64,000 nucleotides of DNA from Pirellula staleyi DSM 6068. GTDB taxonomy: Bacteria > Planctomycetota > Planctomycetia > Pirellulales > Pirellulaceae. Of this stretch, positions 53,262 to 62,702 are shown piece by piece. The notes beneath the pieces were generated by a model. The model did not search any database. It was not told the origin of the DNA and worked only from the letters and a program-made list of their open reading frames with translations. How positions within the stretch are numbered: position 1 is the stretch's first letter; every line of letters starts with the position of its first letter. Location: assembly GCF_000025185.1 (NCBI RefSeq), contig NC_013720.1, positions 3,348,001 through 3,412,000 on the forward strand, in the 5' to 3' direction. Position numbers and translations under genes: made by a program.

Positions 53262-54958
53262 TGCGGCGCAGCTTCACTCGGCGGATCGCTTGGCTTCTCG
53301 GCAGTGGCTGGCTGCTCGCTTTGTGGTTTTTCGACAGTCGCCAGTTGATAGCAAGCAGCATCACTGGCGCTACGTACCAGCAGCTTGTTCCCGACGAGGC
53401 AAAGGTTGTTCCACGATTTGTCGGTAAGTGCGTCGAGAGTTCCCATTTCTTCAAATTTCTCGGGATTGGCAGCGACAAGCTTCACAGGCCCCGATTCGGT
53501 TTGTACTAGCAAATTTTTGCCCACACCGAGAACCTGCCCATGGCCATAGCGTCCTTTTTTCCAACAACTGTGACCATCGGTGAGATCGACACATTCGAGA
53601 ATTCCATCGGAGAGCCCGTAAGCAAACCCATCGATCAGCACAGCGTTGGTGAACTTGGTTTTGAGAACGCGAGAGTTCTCCCACACGATGTTTACTTTCC
53701 AAACGTTGTTGGCAAGGGAAAGCTCCATCAGGGCAGCTCCCTGGCCATAACCTTTGGAGAGAAACAGTTTGTTTCCATCCACCAAGTGCGGCTGAGAGTT
53801 GCTGGCGTTTGCGCTACTGCTGCCCGCCCAAGGAATGGTCCAAAGAGTGCTGCCGTCAGCGAGGTTGTGGCCCGTCACCGAGTCTTCGTTGATCATCACG
53901 AGTTGATCGACGCCGGCGATGTTCATCAGCGTCGGGGAGCAGTAGCTGATTTGCTTACTGCCTGCTTCCCAAAGCACATCTCCCGATTCTTTATCGAGCG
54001 CGATGATCGAAACCGGAGCGTCGCGTCGACCACCTTCGGGAACAATCACTTTGGGCCCAATGATGAGTGGCGAGTTGGCGCGTCCCCAGGCGATTTCGTT
54101 CATATCCTCGGTTGAGGTAAGTCCCTGACGGTCGAGCAGATCGATACTCCAGATCAGTTTGCCGGTTTTCAGCTCGAGACAGCGGAGCACGCCCGTCGCC
54201 CCGAGGGCATAGACATTCGTGCCATCGATGGTCGGAGTGCTGCGCGGTCCAACACCACCCAGCACCGTTTCGTGGCGAGCTTTGATCGCATGCCCCCAAA
54301 CGGGCTGCCCATTGTCAAAACGATAGGCTGTCACCCACTCTTCGGGGCCCCGTTGTTCCATGGTGACGGCGATTCCCTGCGAAACCACAAAGCCCGACCA
54401 ACCAGCACCAAGTTTCGGGAGACGCCAGATTTCTTGCGGCGGGGAGGCTGTCCAGTCGGTCACCAGTTCGGGGCCTGGAAGATATCCGTTGCGATTAGGG
54501 CCCAGGAATTGTGTGAACTGGCTTTCCTCGCTGCTGGCCTCGATCACCGGAGGAGCAGCAGGAGTCTCGAGGCGCTGGAGCTCACTGTCAGCCGACGCTT
54601 GCCAGCGGAAAGCCAGGGTGGGAATCATATTTCCATCGACCGAAACGATCTTCAGGGTCGAGACTGCTATGGCCACCAAGCCAAGTGCGATCCCCAGCAT
54701 GCCAAAACGAATTGAAGGAGCATAACTACTGCGAAAGGCAAGCCAAACAAGGAGCGAGACGAGCGCAATGAAGCTAAAGACTAGCGACAGAATGTTCACC
54801 AGGGCGAAGTCGAACTGATCGCCAAAAATCTGCAACAGCACCACGATCGTGATGCAAACGCTCACCACAATCAGCGAATTTCGATCGGGTAATCGAGAGC
54901 CAGCCTCAGCTTGCTTAGGAGGAGGGGACGCAGGCTTGCTGGGAGAAGGAGTCGTCAT
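53258..54958 (-). CDS. Membrane-anchored PQQ-type beta-propeller protein
   Basis: A 566-residue protein with three predicted N-terminal membrane helices (about 28-46, 52-75, 84-102). An eight-bladed PQQ-like (pyrrolo-quinoline quinone) repeat region follows from about 140. Characteristic repeats include QPVWGHAIKARHETVLGG, LKTGKLIWSIDL, DKESGDVLWEAG, NLADGSTLWTIPW and LTDGHSCWKKG. The last residues are Pro/Ser-rich. These proteins are usually extracytoplasmic; without a catalytic Asp-Ca pocket visible it may be a structural propeller and not a dehydrogenase. The start ATG is at 54958. It overlaps the SDR gene by four bases and is transcribed before it. Confidence 0.83.
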   Translation of the reverse strand: MTTPSPSKPASPPPKQAEAGSRLPDRNSLIVVSVCITIVVLLQIFGDQFDFALVNILSLVFSFIALVSLLVWLAFRSSYAPSIRFGMLGIALGLVAIAVSTLKIVSVDGNMIPTLAFRWQASADSELQRLETPAAPPVIEASSEESQFTQFLGPNRNGYLPGPELVTDWTASPPQEIWRLPKLGAGWSGFVVSQGIAVTMEQRGPEEWVTAYRFDNGQPVWGHAIKARHETVLGGVGPRSTPTIDGTNVYALGATGVLRCLELKTGKLIWSIDLLDRQGLTSTEDMNEIAWGRANSPLIIGPKVIVPEGGRRDAPVSIIALDKESGDVLWEAGSKQISYCSPTLMNIAGVDQLVMINEDSVTGHNLADGSTLWTIPWAGSSSANASNSQPHLVDGNKLFLSKGYGQGAALMELSLANNVWKVNIVWENSRVLKTKFTNAVLIDGFAYGLSDGILECVDLTDGHSCWKKGRYGHGQVLGVGKNLLVQTESGPVKLVAANPEKFEEMGTLDALTDKSWNNLCLVGNKLLVRSASDAACYQLATVEKPQSEQPATAEKPSDPPSEAAPQ

Positions 54959-55171
54959 CGATGGGCTTTACCAAAGGGGCGGCGTCGAGAGTGCGGTTCC
55001 GGTGGCAGGAAAACCAGCCGCAAATCTGTCGGGAATCGTCTTGCGTCGACGCGGGGCGTTACACCCTAGTGTAGTGTGCTGTCGACTGGTTCAGAGAGCC
55101 CACTTGCGTTGGATTCGAAGGGATTTTTGCCTTTAAAAGGCGAGTAAATCGCCACGCATCTCGGCTGCGAG
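54959..55171. other. Intergenic region with a small palindrome
   Basis: GCCTTTAAAAGGC at 55129-55141 is a palindrome following a GATTTTT run. On the minus strand it could weakly stop transcripts from the large cytochrome-type gene. No gene is visible here. Confidence 0.4.
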
Positions 55172-58100
55172 CTATTTGCGTGGGACAAGCGTTTTGAGAT
55201 AGGCCAAAAGATCGGCGATATCGCGATCGGAGGCATCGTCGAGCAGGCCCGTAGGCATCAGTGAGACGCGACTTTTCTGAAGCGACACAATCTCTTCGCC
55301 AGCGATTCGCACGGTTGTATCCGGAGCCGTTTGCAGCATGGTGGCGTCGGGAGATTCGTACACCACAAGCCCGTTCAGCACACGCCCGCTTCCGGTAAGC
55401 AACTGCGTTGTTTGGTACAGCGGCGAAAGATCTCGGTTGGGGTCTACGATAGCGGCCAGCAGGTCGGACGTCGAAAACCTCGCGGCTGCTCCTGCCAAAT
55501 CGGGGCCGAGGGGGCTGTTTCCAGCGTGACAGCGAAGGCAGCTTTTCCGCTGAAAGACGAGGCGTCCACGCTCGCTATCGCCGTCGGCAAGTTTGATGGA
55601 CGCCAGCCGCTCGTTCCAAGCGGCTGACGATTGGTTGCTCGTTGGGGACAAATGGGTCGCCGCTTCAGGAAAGCGAGCTACTAGTTCATCGGTCCAGGGC
55701 TGATAGACCTCAAGCAGGTTGGCTTCGTTTGATTCGAGAATGTCGAGCGATTTTCCTGTCCAGGTTTGCAGGAGCACGTGCAGTTTGCTTCGCAGGCGTT
55801 TGAGCGGAGGGACAGCGCATGCTTGTCGCAAGACGCGGACAGCAGCGCTCCAGGCTGCAGCATCCTCGTAAGGGCCGAGCATCACGAGCGCGTGGGCCGA
55901 GGCCTCGGCGATCTCGGGCTGAATGGAATTTAGTCCCTCAATGAGCCGCTGGCGATCTTCGGTTTGAGGACTGCGGGCCAGATAGGGGATGATGTCGTCG
56001 TGAAGTTCTTCATGGTTCCAAGCTTCGCGCATCACCGCCAAGGATTCGTCGGTGGGCAGCGTTCCGGCGAGTTCAATCAGTTCGGCGGACCAGCGATGCT
56101 CTTCATTCTCGCTCGACTTAACAACTCCGATCAACTTTCGCGCCGCATCGTTGCGTGCGCTGCTGGGCATCGCGCGAGCCAGCATCGCTTGCTGCAGGAG
56201 GTTGAATTGCTTGTGGCTGACCACGGCAGCGGCCAGTGTGGGATCGCGAGCATACAAGGCCGCTAGGGCCTCGCCGACCCGCTGGGGCCAATTGCGGCTG
56301 ATGTACAAGTTGTTCTTTTGCAGCTTGTGATGCAGACGTGTGATCGCGGCGGCTGTTTCCTGAGTCGCGACCGGCGATCTTGCTCCAGGAAGATGCGCCA
56401 TCACCATCAAGTAGTGCAGGTCATCGTGAACATCCGATGTGTCGGTGCAATGAGCGGCAATACGTTCAAGCACCGCTTCATCATCGATGACTAAGACGGA
56501 GAGCAGGCGAGCTAGTTCGCGATTGAGTTCCTCGTCAGAAGCTGGAAAAGAGTCGGCGATGCGCTTGCCAAAGGCAATCCTCGCGACCCGCAAGGTGTTG
56601 GGATCGACAGCAACGCTGTAGCCCGCGATCACGTCACGCGTCTTGGGATCGAGATCGAGGTCACCGAGCGAAAGGATCATCAATCGAGCTGCAATCAGCT
56701 TGTCGCCGGTTTGAGGAAGATCGATGAAGCACTGTGCTGCGAGGGCAAAATGTTCGACGGCTAGTTTATTCCGCGCAGCTAGGCGCATTAGTTCGACGAG
56801 CGGCTGATCTTCGAGAGGGCGATCAATGCGCGTGTCGGCCGTAAGTGCTGCCGATCGAACGCGACGGTCGTCATGAACAAACGCGTCGTGCCAATCATTC
56901 GTCATCAGCACGTTGGTAGCGGTGCGATGAATAGCTGCGAGCGATGCCAGGGATTCCCAAGCGGTGCGTGCCACCAGTGGATCTTTGCTCGCGGCCTTAG
57001 AAGCAATCAATTTGGTAGCGGAGCTGTCGCGCGCCGACCGTCCGAGTGACCAGATTGCGCGGGCTTCGATTAGGGGATGGTCTTTGCACAGAAACACCGC
57101 CTCGTCGAGCGAGAGCCCCCCAAACATTTCCGTGAGGATCTCGATTCCTCGAATCCGTTCTTCCAGCGGTGCAGTGCGGTCCGCGACACGGGCCATCAAG
57201 GTCTCGCGCCCAAGTTCGGCTGCGATCGGCTTCCATACAGCACGGCTCCAAGCGGCGAGTGGCTGCGGCGAGCGAAGCAGTTTATCGATGGGGGCCTCAT
57301 TGTCGGGGGAACTGCTTGGCGCTGAGTTTTGCGGGCCTTGGTACGTCACGCGAAATACACTGCCACGCGTGCGTCTTCCCCCGATGGCAACGTAGAGTTC
57401 GCCCGACTTTCCGACGGCGATATCGACAGGCGCGAAGCCCACATCGCCAGTCGTTTCGAGGAAGATTTCGGGCTTGGCTTCAAAGCTGCTGCCGCTTGAC
57501 TGCAGAGGAATGTGATAAATCCGTCCCAGGGTCCAGCAGGCACTCAAAATGCTTCCCCGATATCGCTCGGGGAACTGCGTGTGACGATAGACGGTCAGTC
57601 CTGTTGGCGATCCTCGGCCGAGTTCGGCGAGTCGCGGGACATTGTCGAAGTACGAAGCGGGGCGATTCCAGCTTCGCTGCCATCCTTGAAGCACCCAGCC
57701 ATGATGTTGTCCCTGGCCGATATCGAACAGCCGCGTCGGACTGTACCAGGGCAAGTGCTGGTCGCGCTCACCATCGGCATCGACGGTGAAGACATGACCC
57801 AGCGGGTGAAAATCGATGTCGTACGGGTTACGAAATCCATGTGCCACGATTTCGCTGTCGACCATCGAGGGAGGAAATCGAAGCAGGGCACCGCAGACTG
57901 GCGTTTTGACGGGAGACGATATTCGCGACGCATGTCGAGGCGTTACGCCTGTGTCGTTGCCGCAGATCACATAGAACCAGCCGTCGGGGCCTTGCACGAC
58001 ACCGTTGGCTCCATGTTCGGGCGATCGAAGCGATGCGAGCAAGCGGGGAGGTCCATCTGCCACTCCGTCACCATGTGCGTCGGTGAATCGGAGAAGTCCG

Positions 58101-58495
58101 TTGTCGCCGGTGCAGAGGAGGTCGTGGCCGTCGAAGCAGAGGCCATGTGCACCACTCGCGGGAAGCTCGGAGAAGGTTGACGAGCGGTCGGCGCGTCCAT
58201 CACCATCGTCGTCGTGGAGCGTTTTGATATACCCAAGCCCAGCGACGACAACTTCACCTCGAGCATTCAGCGTCATGCTGAAAATGTCGTGGGCCAGGTC
58301 ATCGCCCGCGAAGGTCTCGACGACAAAACCAGCAGGAGCTTTGATTCCGACTTCTTCCGCAGCAATTTCAGCAGTAGTGAGCCAGGCAGATAGGATCGCG
58401 ACGATCGATGAAGCGAGTCTGCAAAAGGAGGAAGTTTTCGGCCGCCGGGATGGGGACGAAGCTGTTGGGCAAAGAGGGAGAAGCACATCGCGCAT
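55172..58495 (-). CDS. Secreted PVC-type beta-propeller and cytochrome c protein
   Basis: A very large exported protein of 1107 residues. The signal segment is at about 26-47. A glucose-dehydrogenase-like beta-propeller follows to about 385, including HGANGVVQGPDGWFYVICG, GFRNPYDIDFHPLGHVFTVDADGERD and FAPVDIAVGKSGELYVAIGG. A helical HEAT-like region occupies about 420-930, and a single heme c site CLRCH is at 986-990. A Met (LMPTG, near 1079) could be the axial ligand. This matches the planctomycete membrane-bound dehydrogenase and heme-binding protein families (TIGR02604 and TIGR02603). Its substrate is unknown. Confidence 0.85.
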   Translation of the reverse strand: MRDVLLPLCPTASSPSRRPKTSSFCRLASSIVAILSAWLTTAEIAAEEVGIKAPAGFVVETFAGDDLAHDIFSMTLNARGEVVVAGLGYIKTLHDDDGDGRADRSSTFSELPASGAHGLCFDGHDLLCTGDNGLLRFTDAHGDGVADGPPRLLASLRSPEHGANGVVQGPDGWFYVICGNDTGVTPRHASRISSPVKTPVCGALLRFPPSMVDSEIVAHGFRNPYDIDFHPLGHVFTVDADGERDQHLPWYSPTRLFDIGQGQHHGWVLQGWQRSWNRPASYFDNVPRLAELGRGSPTGLTVYRHTQFPERYRGSILSACWTLGRIYHIPLQSSGSSFEAKPEIFLETTGDVGFAPVDIAVGKSGELYVAIGGRRTRGSVFRVTYQGPQNSAPSSSPDNEAPIDKLLRSPQPLAAWSRAVWKPIAAELGRETLMARVADRTAPLEERIRGIEILTEMFGGLSLDEAVFLCKDHPLIEARAIWSLGRSARDSSATKLIASKAASKDPLVARTAWESLASLAAIHRTATNVLMTNDWHDAFVHDDRRVRSAALTADTRIDRPLEDQPLVELMRLAARNKLAVEHFALAAQCFIDLPQTGDKLIAARLMILSLGDLDLDPKTRDVIAGYSVAVDPNTLRVARIAFGKRIADSFPASDEELNRELARLLSVLVIDDEAVLERIAAHCTDTSDVHDDLHYLMVMAHLPGARSPVATQETAAAITRLHHKLQKNNLYISRNWPQRVGEALAALYARDPTLAAAVVSHKQFNLLQQAMLARAMPSSARNDAARKLIGVVKSSENEEHRWSAELIELAGTLPTDESLAVMREAWNHEELHDDIIPYLARSPQTEDRQRLIEGLNSIQPEIAEASAHALVMLGPYEDAAAWSAAVRVLRQACAVPPLKRLRSKLHVLLQTWTGKSLDILESNEANLLEVYQPWTDELVARFPEAATHLSPTSNQSSAAWNERLASIKLADGDSERGRLVFQRKSCLRCHAGNSPLGPDLAGAAARFSTSDLLAAIVDPNRDLSPLYQTTQLLTGSGRVLNGLVVYESPDATMLQTAPDTTVRIAGEEIVSLQKSRVSLMPTGLLDDASDRDIADLLAYLKTLVPRK

Positions 58496-58667
58496 AATCG
58501 CCGCTACTCTCTGGCTGGCAAGTGCCGCATGGCACGCTGCAGTTAGCAGGACTCAAAGTCGCCTAGAGTGTAGCGAATGCCGCTCGCGATTTCGACAAAA
58601 AGATCGCAGCGATTTAGTGCGCCGCTGGCGCGAAGAAACGGCGTGCTCGAAACGCCAAGCGTCGCAG

Positions 58668-59330
58668 CTAGCGCGCGATCGAGAAGCCCCAGGCAACTCC
58701 TGGGCGTCGTGGTGGTCCGCAGTGTCGCGGATGATGGTGATACCAAAACGGTGGTGGCGGTGGGCAATAGGTGTCGTAGTGGTGTTCGACGATCACTTGT
58801 CGCGATCCACCGGCCGGAGCATAGGCGACCGGCTGTGCAGCTGTGGGCTGAGGCGTTTGCTGCATCGTTTTAATCACCGCATCGCTGACCCCTTGGTCGC
58901 GAAGTGCGATCAAATCGTTCACGGCCAGTGGACGCGATACTCCGCTGGCACGAATGTGGGTGTTAATAACTTCGTCGCTCAGACCCGCTTTTGACATCGC
59001 AATGACATCTTCGATGGTGGCGGCGCCAGAAATGCGGCGACCCATGCGAGCTTCGATTTCGGCTTGGGAACGGGCGAGGTCGGCATCGATTCCATCGCCA
59101 ATCGCAGCACCCGTGAAGGCGCCCACCGCCGATCCCACGACAGCCCCAGGCAGGGCGTTGCCACTGCCATCGCCAATTGCAGCGCCAGTCAAAGCACCCG
59201 CCAAACCACCCAAAACGAGGCCGCGATCCCCATACCCATTGCCGCGGCAGCCGATGGAGCTGGTCGTGAAAACCAGGATGCTGGCTAATGCCAGTAACTG
59301 GAGTCGAGCTGTGGGATTTTTGTGCGTCAT
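58668..59330 (-). CDS. Glycine-zipper lipoprotein
   Basis: A 220-residue exported protein. The signal segment LLALASILVFTTSSIGC at 12-28 ends in a probable lipidated Cys. The next 70 residues are a glycine zipper (LGGLAGALTGAAIGDG, GAVVGSAVGAFTGAAIGDG) typical of 17-kDa antigen/OmpA-like outer-membrane lipoproteins. A helical section follows with two similar motifs, IAMSKAGLSDEVINTHI and IALRDQGVSDAVIKTM, each about 15 residues, then a Pro/His-rich tail. ATG 59330 begins the signal peptide; a TTG at 59360 is an alternative. Outer-membrane association is inferred. Confidence 0.78.
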   Translation of the reverse strand: MTHKNPTARLQLLALASILVFTTSSIGCRGNGYGDRGLVLGGLAGALTGAAIGDGSGNALPGAVVGSAVGAFTGAAIGDGIDADLARSQAEIEARMGRRISGAATIEDVIAMSKAGLSDEVINTHIRASGVSRPLAVNDLIALRDQGVSDAVIKTMQQTPQPTAAQPVAYAPAGGSRQVIVEHHYDTYCPPPPPFWYHHHPRHCGPPRRPGVAWGFSIAR

Positions 59331-59518
59331 CGTGCCGCGTGTCCGAAGGTAGGTCTTCAAGCGATCCGGTGTCCGCGCGCAGAATGCCTGCGTTTGAACG
59401 AGGGGGCTGGATGATCCTGCGATCGGGGCGGGGCGTCAATAGCAATGAACTTGCCAGAACGGGAGTTCTGCTAGCAATCGCATTTAACTAGCGCTGCATT
59501 TCAGCAGGGATGTGCGAC

Positions 59519-60691
59519 CTATTTTTTCTCGCTAGCAGCTGTTTGCGCGTCGCGATAACGCTTCACTGCTTCATCCCGTTTGGTATCGTTTTCAAAGCCG
59601 ATTGTGCGGGGGTTCATGAAGAAAGCTTGGGGATTTCCCTGCAGTTGATCGGAGGTGACGGCGAAATAGTCTTCGACTTTCAGGCCAGCCAGTTTCACGG
59701 CAGCCAGTAGAGCGGCGTCGCGCATCTGTAGTTCGTGAATCACCTTGTTCATCTGCACTCGCCCAATCACTTGCTTGTTGTCGAGCAGTTTTTCGATTTG
59801 GGGAAGGTCTTCCTTGGTGCCGAGCTTAAAGACGGTCATCAAGGCCATTTGTTTGAAGTGGGTGTGGGGGAGGGCATCGTCGGCGAGCAGTTTTCGAGCG
59901 ACCGTCAAGCCTTCAGGCATGTCGTAGTCCATGGCGATCCGCAGGGCCTGGTACGACGCTTCCACACTGACATTCTGGATCACACGCGACAGAAGTGCCT
60001 TGCAGGGCTCCCGCTGCTTTTCGTCCGACATGGCGCTGCGCATCGACTGCTGCAGAAACAAGTTTAACACCGTTTGTTCGGTGCCGAGCGAAACATCGAG
60101 GGTCGGGCTCCCTGTGACCAGCGCGATCGCGGCGATCTGCGCGAGTGGTGCCTGCTCGCGATTTCCTGTGTTGGTACGTTGCATGATGGCGGCACTTCGG
60201 TCGCGCAGAGCAGCATCGATTTGCTTGGGCTCCCGCACCGCCATTTCGAGCAACTCACCATCGACTTCGTGCATCGAGGCAAACAGGCGACGCGAGTTGT
60301 CGCTGTCTCCCATCACCGCCAAGGCGTCGGACCAAAACGCGAGTGGCTGCCGCAAGTTTTCTCGGCGCAAGAAGGCTTCAATCCGTCGTTTTTGGTCCTG
60401 CTGAGCGATCATCGACAGGATTCGCTCGGCGCGATAGCTCACTTCGTGATCGGGGCTCTTGGTTGCGGCTTCGACAGCTTCAAACGCCTCGTCGCTGGCA
60501 GCAATCAGTTCAGCTGTCGCTTGTTGGCGTATGGAATATTCCTTGCTCCCGAGATCGGCGACGAGTCGCGCAATTTCGGCGGGAGTCGGAGTTTCATCAG
60601 CGAGGCCTAGTACCGGCAGAGCGAGCCAAGCGGCACTCGCGACGCCCAGCAGCGTTGCTTGCAGGAAACGTGTTGCGCGAAAGAAACACAT
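59519..60691 (-). CDS. Secreted HEAT-repeat-like protein
   Basis: A 390-residue exported helical protein. The signal peptide is at about 1-31. Helical repeats include LVADLGSKEYSIRQQATAELI (about 43-63) and EAVEAATKSPDHEVSYRAERILSMI, then several less regular helices to LPQIEKLLDNK and LQMRDAALLAAVKLAGL. AGGT lies about 10 nt upstream of the ATG. I recognise no enzymatic domain. It shares its first repeats with other planctomycete secreted proteins but has no assigned function. Confidence 0.7.
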   Translation of the reverse strand: MCFFRATRFLQATLLGVASAAWLALPVLGLADETPTPAEIARLVADLGSKEYSIRQQATAELIAASDEAFEAVEAATKSPDHEVSYRAERILSMIAQQDQKRRIEAFLRRENLRQPLAFWSDALAVMGDSDNSRRLFASMHEVDGELLEMAVREPKQIDAALRDRSAAIMQRTNTGNREQAPLAQIAAIALVTGSPTLDVSLGTEQTVLNLFLQQSMRSAMSDEKQREPCKALLSRVIQNVSVEASYQALRIAMDYDMPEGLTVARKLLADDALPHTHFKQMALMTVFKLGTKEDLPQIEKLLDNKQVIGRVQMNKVIHELQMRDAALLAAVKLAGLKVEDYFAVTSDQLQGNPQAFFMNPRTIGFENDTKRDEAVKRYRDAQTAASEKK

Positions 60692-61195
60692 GGCAGGTAC
60701 CTGGGAAATCGCAGCAATCTAGCGGGTGAAATTAGGGTCACTCCATCTTAAGGAGGGCTGCGGGGAGGAGTCCAGCAGCTTTTTGGGCGCTCGTTCGATT
60801 CTGCTGAGTTGCCGGAAGTTGTGTGCCGGCACGCGTGGTTGGCGGGGATGGTTTTTGACTCGGTATTGAGTCGCCAGAGGTGCTTTGGGGGAGGTTTTTG
60901 TAACCGCCGGCCTCTTGGAGGCTACTTCTAAAGGGGCGGAGTGCGGCTCGCCGCCTAGCTGAGAAAGGGGTGATTTCATCGATAGGTGGGGTGTGAATGC
61001 CGTGTTGGCGCTATGACTAGCACGGCAGTTGGCTATGGGGAATTACGTTTGCGTTACATTAAGTTAAGGCCTGTTTATGGGAAATTTAGTTGACTTTGTG
61101 GCTGGTTAATGGGACTCTAGGGTGATGGTGGTCGAAGTCCCGGAGCAGAGATCGCCAGTAGTTGTACTTTCATCACGTTTCGTAAGGGAAGTGGA
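60692..61195. other. Divergent intergenic region, 504 bp
   Basis: This lies between the minus-strand HEAT-like gene and the plus-strand DUF1559 gene. A 7-bp stem TGCCGTG/CACGGCA (60998-61004 and 61021-61027) is followed by AT-richer DNA near 61050-61090, a plausible promoter region for the pseudopilin gene. No coding region is convincing. Confidence 0.45.
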
Positions 61196-62221
61196 ATGAA
61201 GCGAAGAGGTTTTACGTTGGTCGAGCTACTCGTGGTGATTGCGATCATCGGGGTTCTCGTTGCTTTGCTGTTGCCGGCAGTGCAGGCAGCTCGTGAGGCG
61301 GCTCGCCGCATGCAGTGCGGCAACAATCTCAAGCAGATTGGCTTGGCTCTGCAGAACTACCATGACACCATGCTTTCCATGCCATATGGAGCTCGTTGTC
61401 GCTACATTGGAACAGCCAGCAGTGGCTATGGTCCCAGCTTTTTTGTGGGCATTCTTCCGTACTGCGAGCAAAAGCCGCTGTACGATTTGATGGAAGCCCA
61501 GGCCATCTTGGGCTACGACTATCAGTCGACGCAGATCACCGCGACAGCGGCCAATGCCAAGATTGGTTGGATGCGTTGTCCATCGTCGCCACTTCCGGAG
61601 CTTGAGCTCCAGAACAATCACAATCTTCAGGTTCCGTCGTATGTTGGTATTGCTGGTGCAACTGGCGGCGGTAATACCGGCAAGACGGGCGAACTCGATT
61701 TTGTCGAGACTCGCGTCACCTCGGGTGATCACGGTGGGCAGATTGCCTACGGCGGCATGCTCACGCTCAATAATGCCTACAATATGTCGGCTGCAATTGA
61801 TGGAACCAGCAGCACGATGGTGGTTGGTGAAATTGGCGACTATTTCTTCTCGACTGGCAACGTGCGAAATCGCGTCGACGGCTCGTCGGTTGGTGCTGCC
61901 CCTGGTGGTCGCGGCGGTTGGTGGATGACCGGTGCAAACGCGCCTAATTCCACTGCTGGTGGGACTTCGGTTGGTCAGCTTGTCTTCAATCTCACTACGA
62001 TCGGCCACCCGGTCGGATATAACGGCAAGGGTTTGTCGCTGGCCGTGAATGCCAATGGCATCGGTGAGCGTGCGCAAAATAACCCGATGCTCTCGGGTCA
62101 TCCCGGTGGATCGCAAGTTGCGTTTCTCGATGGTCACGTTCAGCTTGTGAGTAAGACGACCCATGTCGCCATTCTCAAGCGTTGGGCTACTCGCGATGAC
62201 GGCCAGATGATTCAGGAGTAG
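61196..62221 (+). CDS. DUF1559 type-II pseudopilin-like protein
   Basis: A 341-residue protein with the prepilin signature at its very start: [25 protein letters not shown], where cleavage after Gly5 would leave Phe and Glu5 of the mature helix. [22 protein letters not shown] is the first diagnostic DUF1559 segment. The end carries the H-x-G-G...F-L-D-G-H motif ([18 protein letters not shown]). DUF1559 is a planctomycete expansion often with dozens of copies per genome; a role in pseudopilus or surface fibres is inferred. GGGAA lies about 8 nt upstream of the ATG. No gsp genes are next to it. Confidence 0.92.
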   Translation: MKRRGFTLVELLVVIAIIGVLVALLLPAVQAAREAARRMQCGNNLKQIGLALQNYHDTMLSMPYGARCRYIGTASSGYGPSFFVGILPYCEQKPLYDLMEAQAILGYDYQSTQITATAANAKIGWMRCPSSPLPELELQNNHNLQVPSYVGIAGATGGGNTGKTGELDFVETRVTSGDHGGQIAYGGMLTLNNAYNMSAAIDGTSSTMVVGEIGDYFFSTGNVRNRVDGSSVGAAPGGRGGWWMTGANAPNSTAGGTSVGQLVFNLTTIGHPVGYNGKGLSLAVNANGIGERAQNNPMLSGHPGGSQVAFLDGHVQLVSKTTHVAILKRWATRDDGQMIQE

Positions 62222-62306
62222 TTTCTCGCGGCGACCTGTGTTGGGGTTTGCCTTCCGGCTGGTCGCTGATGGCTGAAGCTGCTTAATGCATCAGAGTGAG
62301 TTTATT

Positions 62307-62345
62307 GAACCTCGGGGCGTGATTCGTCTCGGGGTTCTTTTTTTT
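62307..62345 (+). terminator. Rho-independent terminator after the DUF1559 gene
   Basis: A stem GAACCTCG/CGGGGTTC (62307-62314 and 62330-62337, one G-U pair) is followed by eight T residues (62338-62345). It lies 86 bp beyond the stop. Confidence 0.82.
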
Positions 62346-62702
62346 GCGCCAGTTCCGCTTCTTGCCTAGTGTGATGCTTTTCGGCTGCTGAGTTGGTTGT
62401 TCGGGTTTTCGGGCTGCGGAAACTTGAGCGTTTTTCGCGATTCTTTGGATTAGGCGAACTGGACACTTGGTTAAATAAGACGTCTCGGGGTGCTCAAAAA
62501 ATAGGCATGTGGCTCGGGTGAGGTACAGGTGTTCATGTGATTGATTTTTAGGCAGGTGAGGGCTGTCGACGTAAGTGCAAGCAGTGCAATCACATTGGTG
62601 CTTGTCTTGACAGCCCCGGTATTTTTAATTCGAACCGCGACACTGAACGTCGCGAAGTAGAAACGTCTGTTTGAAAACCTGTCAGATGGAAGGAGCCGGC
62701 AA
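62346..62702. other. Leader region with a long imperfect hairpin
   Basis: At 62561-62615 GGCTGTC and GACAGCC pair as outer arms, AAG and CTT as a short middle arm and CAAGCA and TGCTTG as the inner arm, with a 15-nt loop (62584-62598). It ends about 87 bp before the ribbon-helix-helix gene and could be a leader structure, operator or small RNA. The rest of the region shows no gene. Confidence 0.5.

Noticed and set aside
57512-58994. Plus-strand frames of 222 and 329 residues antisense to the propeller-cytochrome gene
   Set aside because: The minus-strand gene has clear domains; these frames are low-complexity Arg/Ser-rich shadows.
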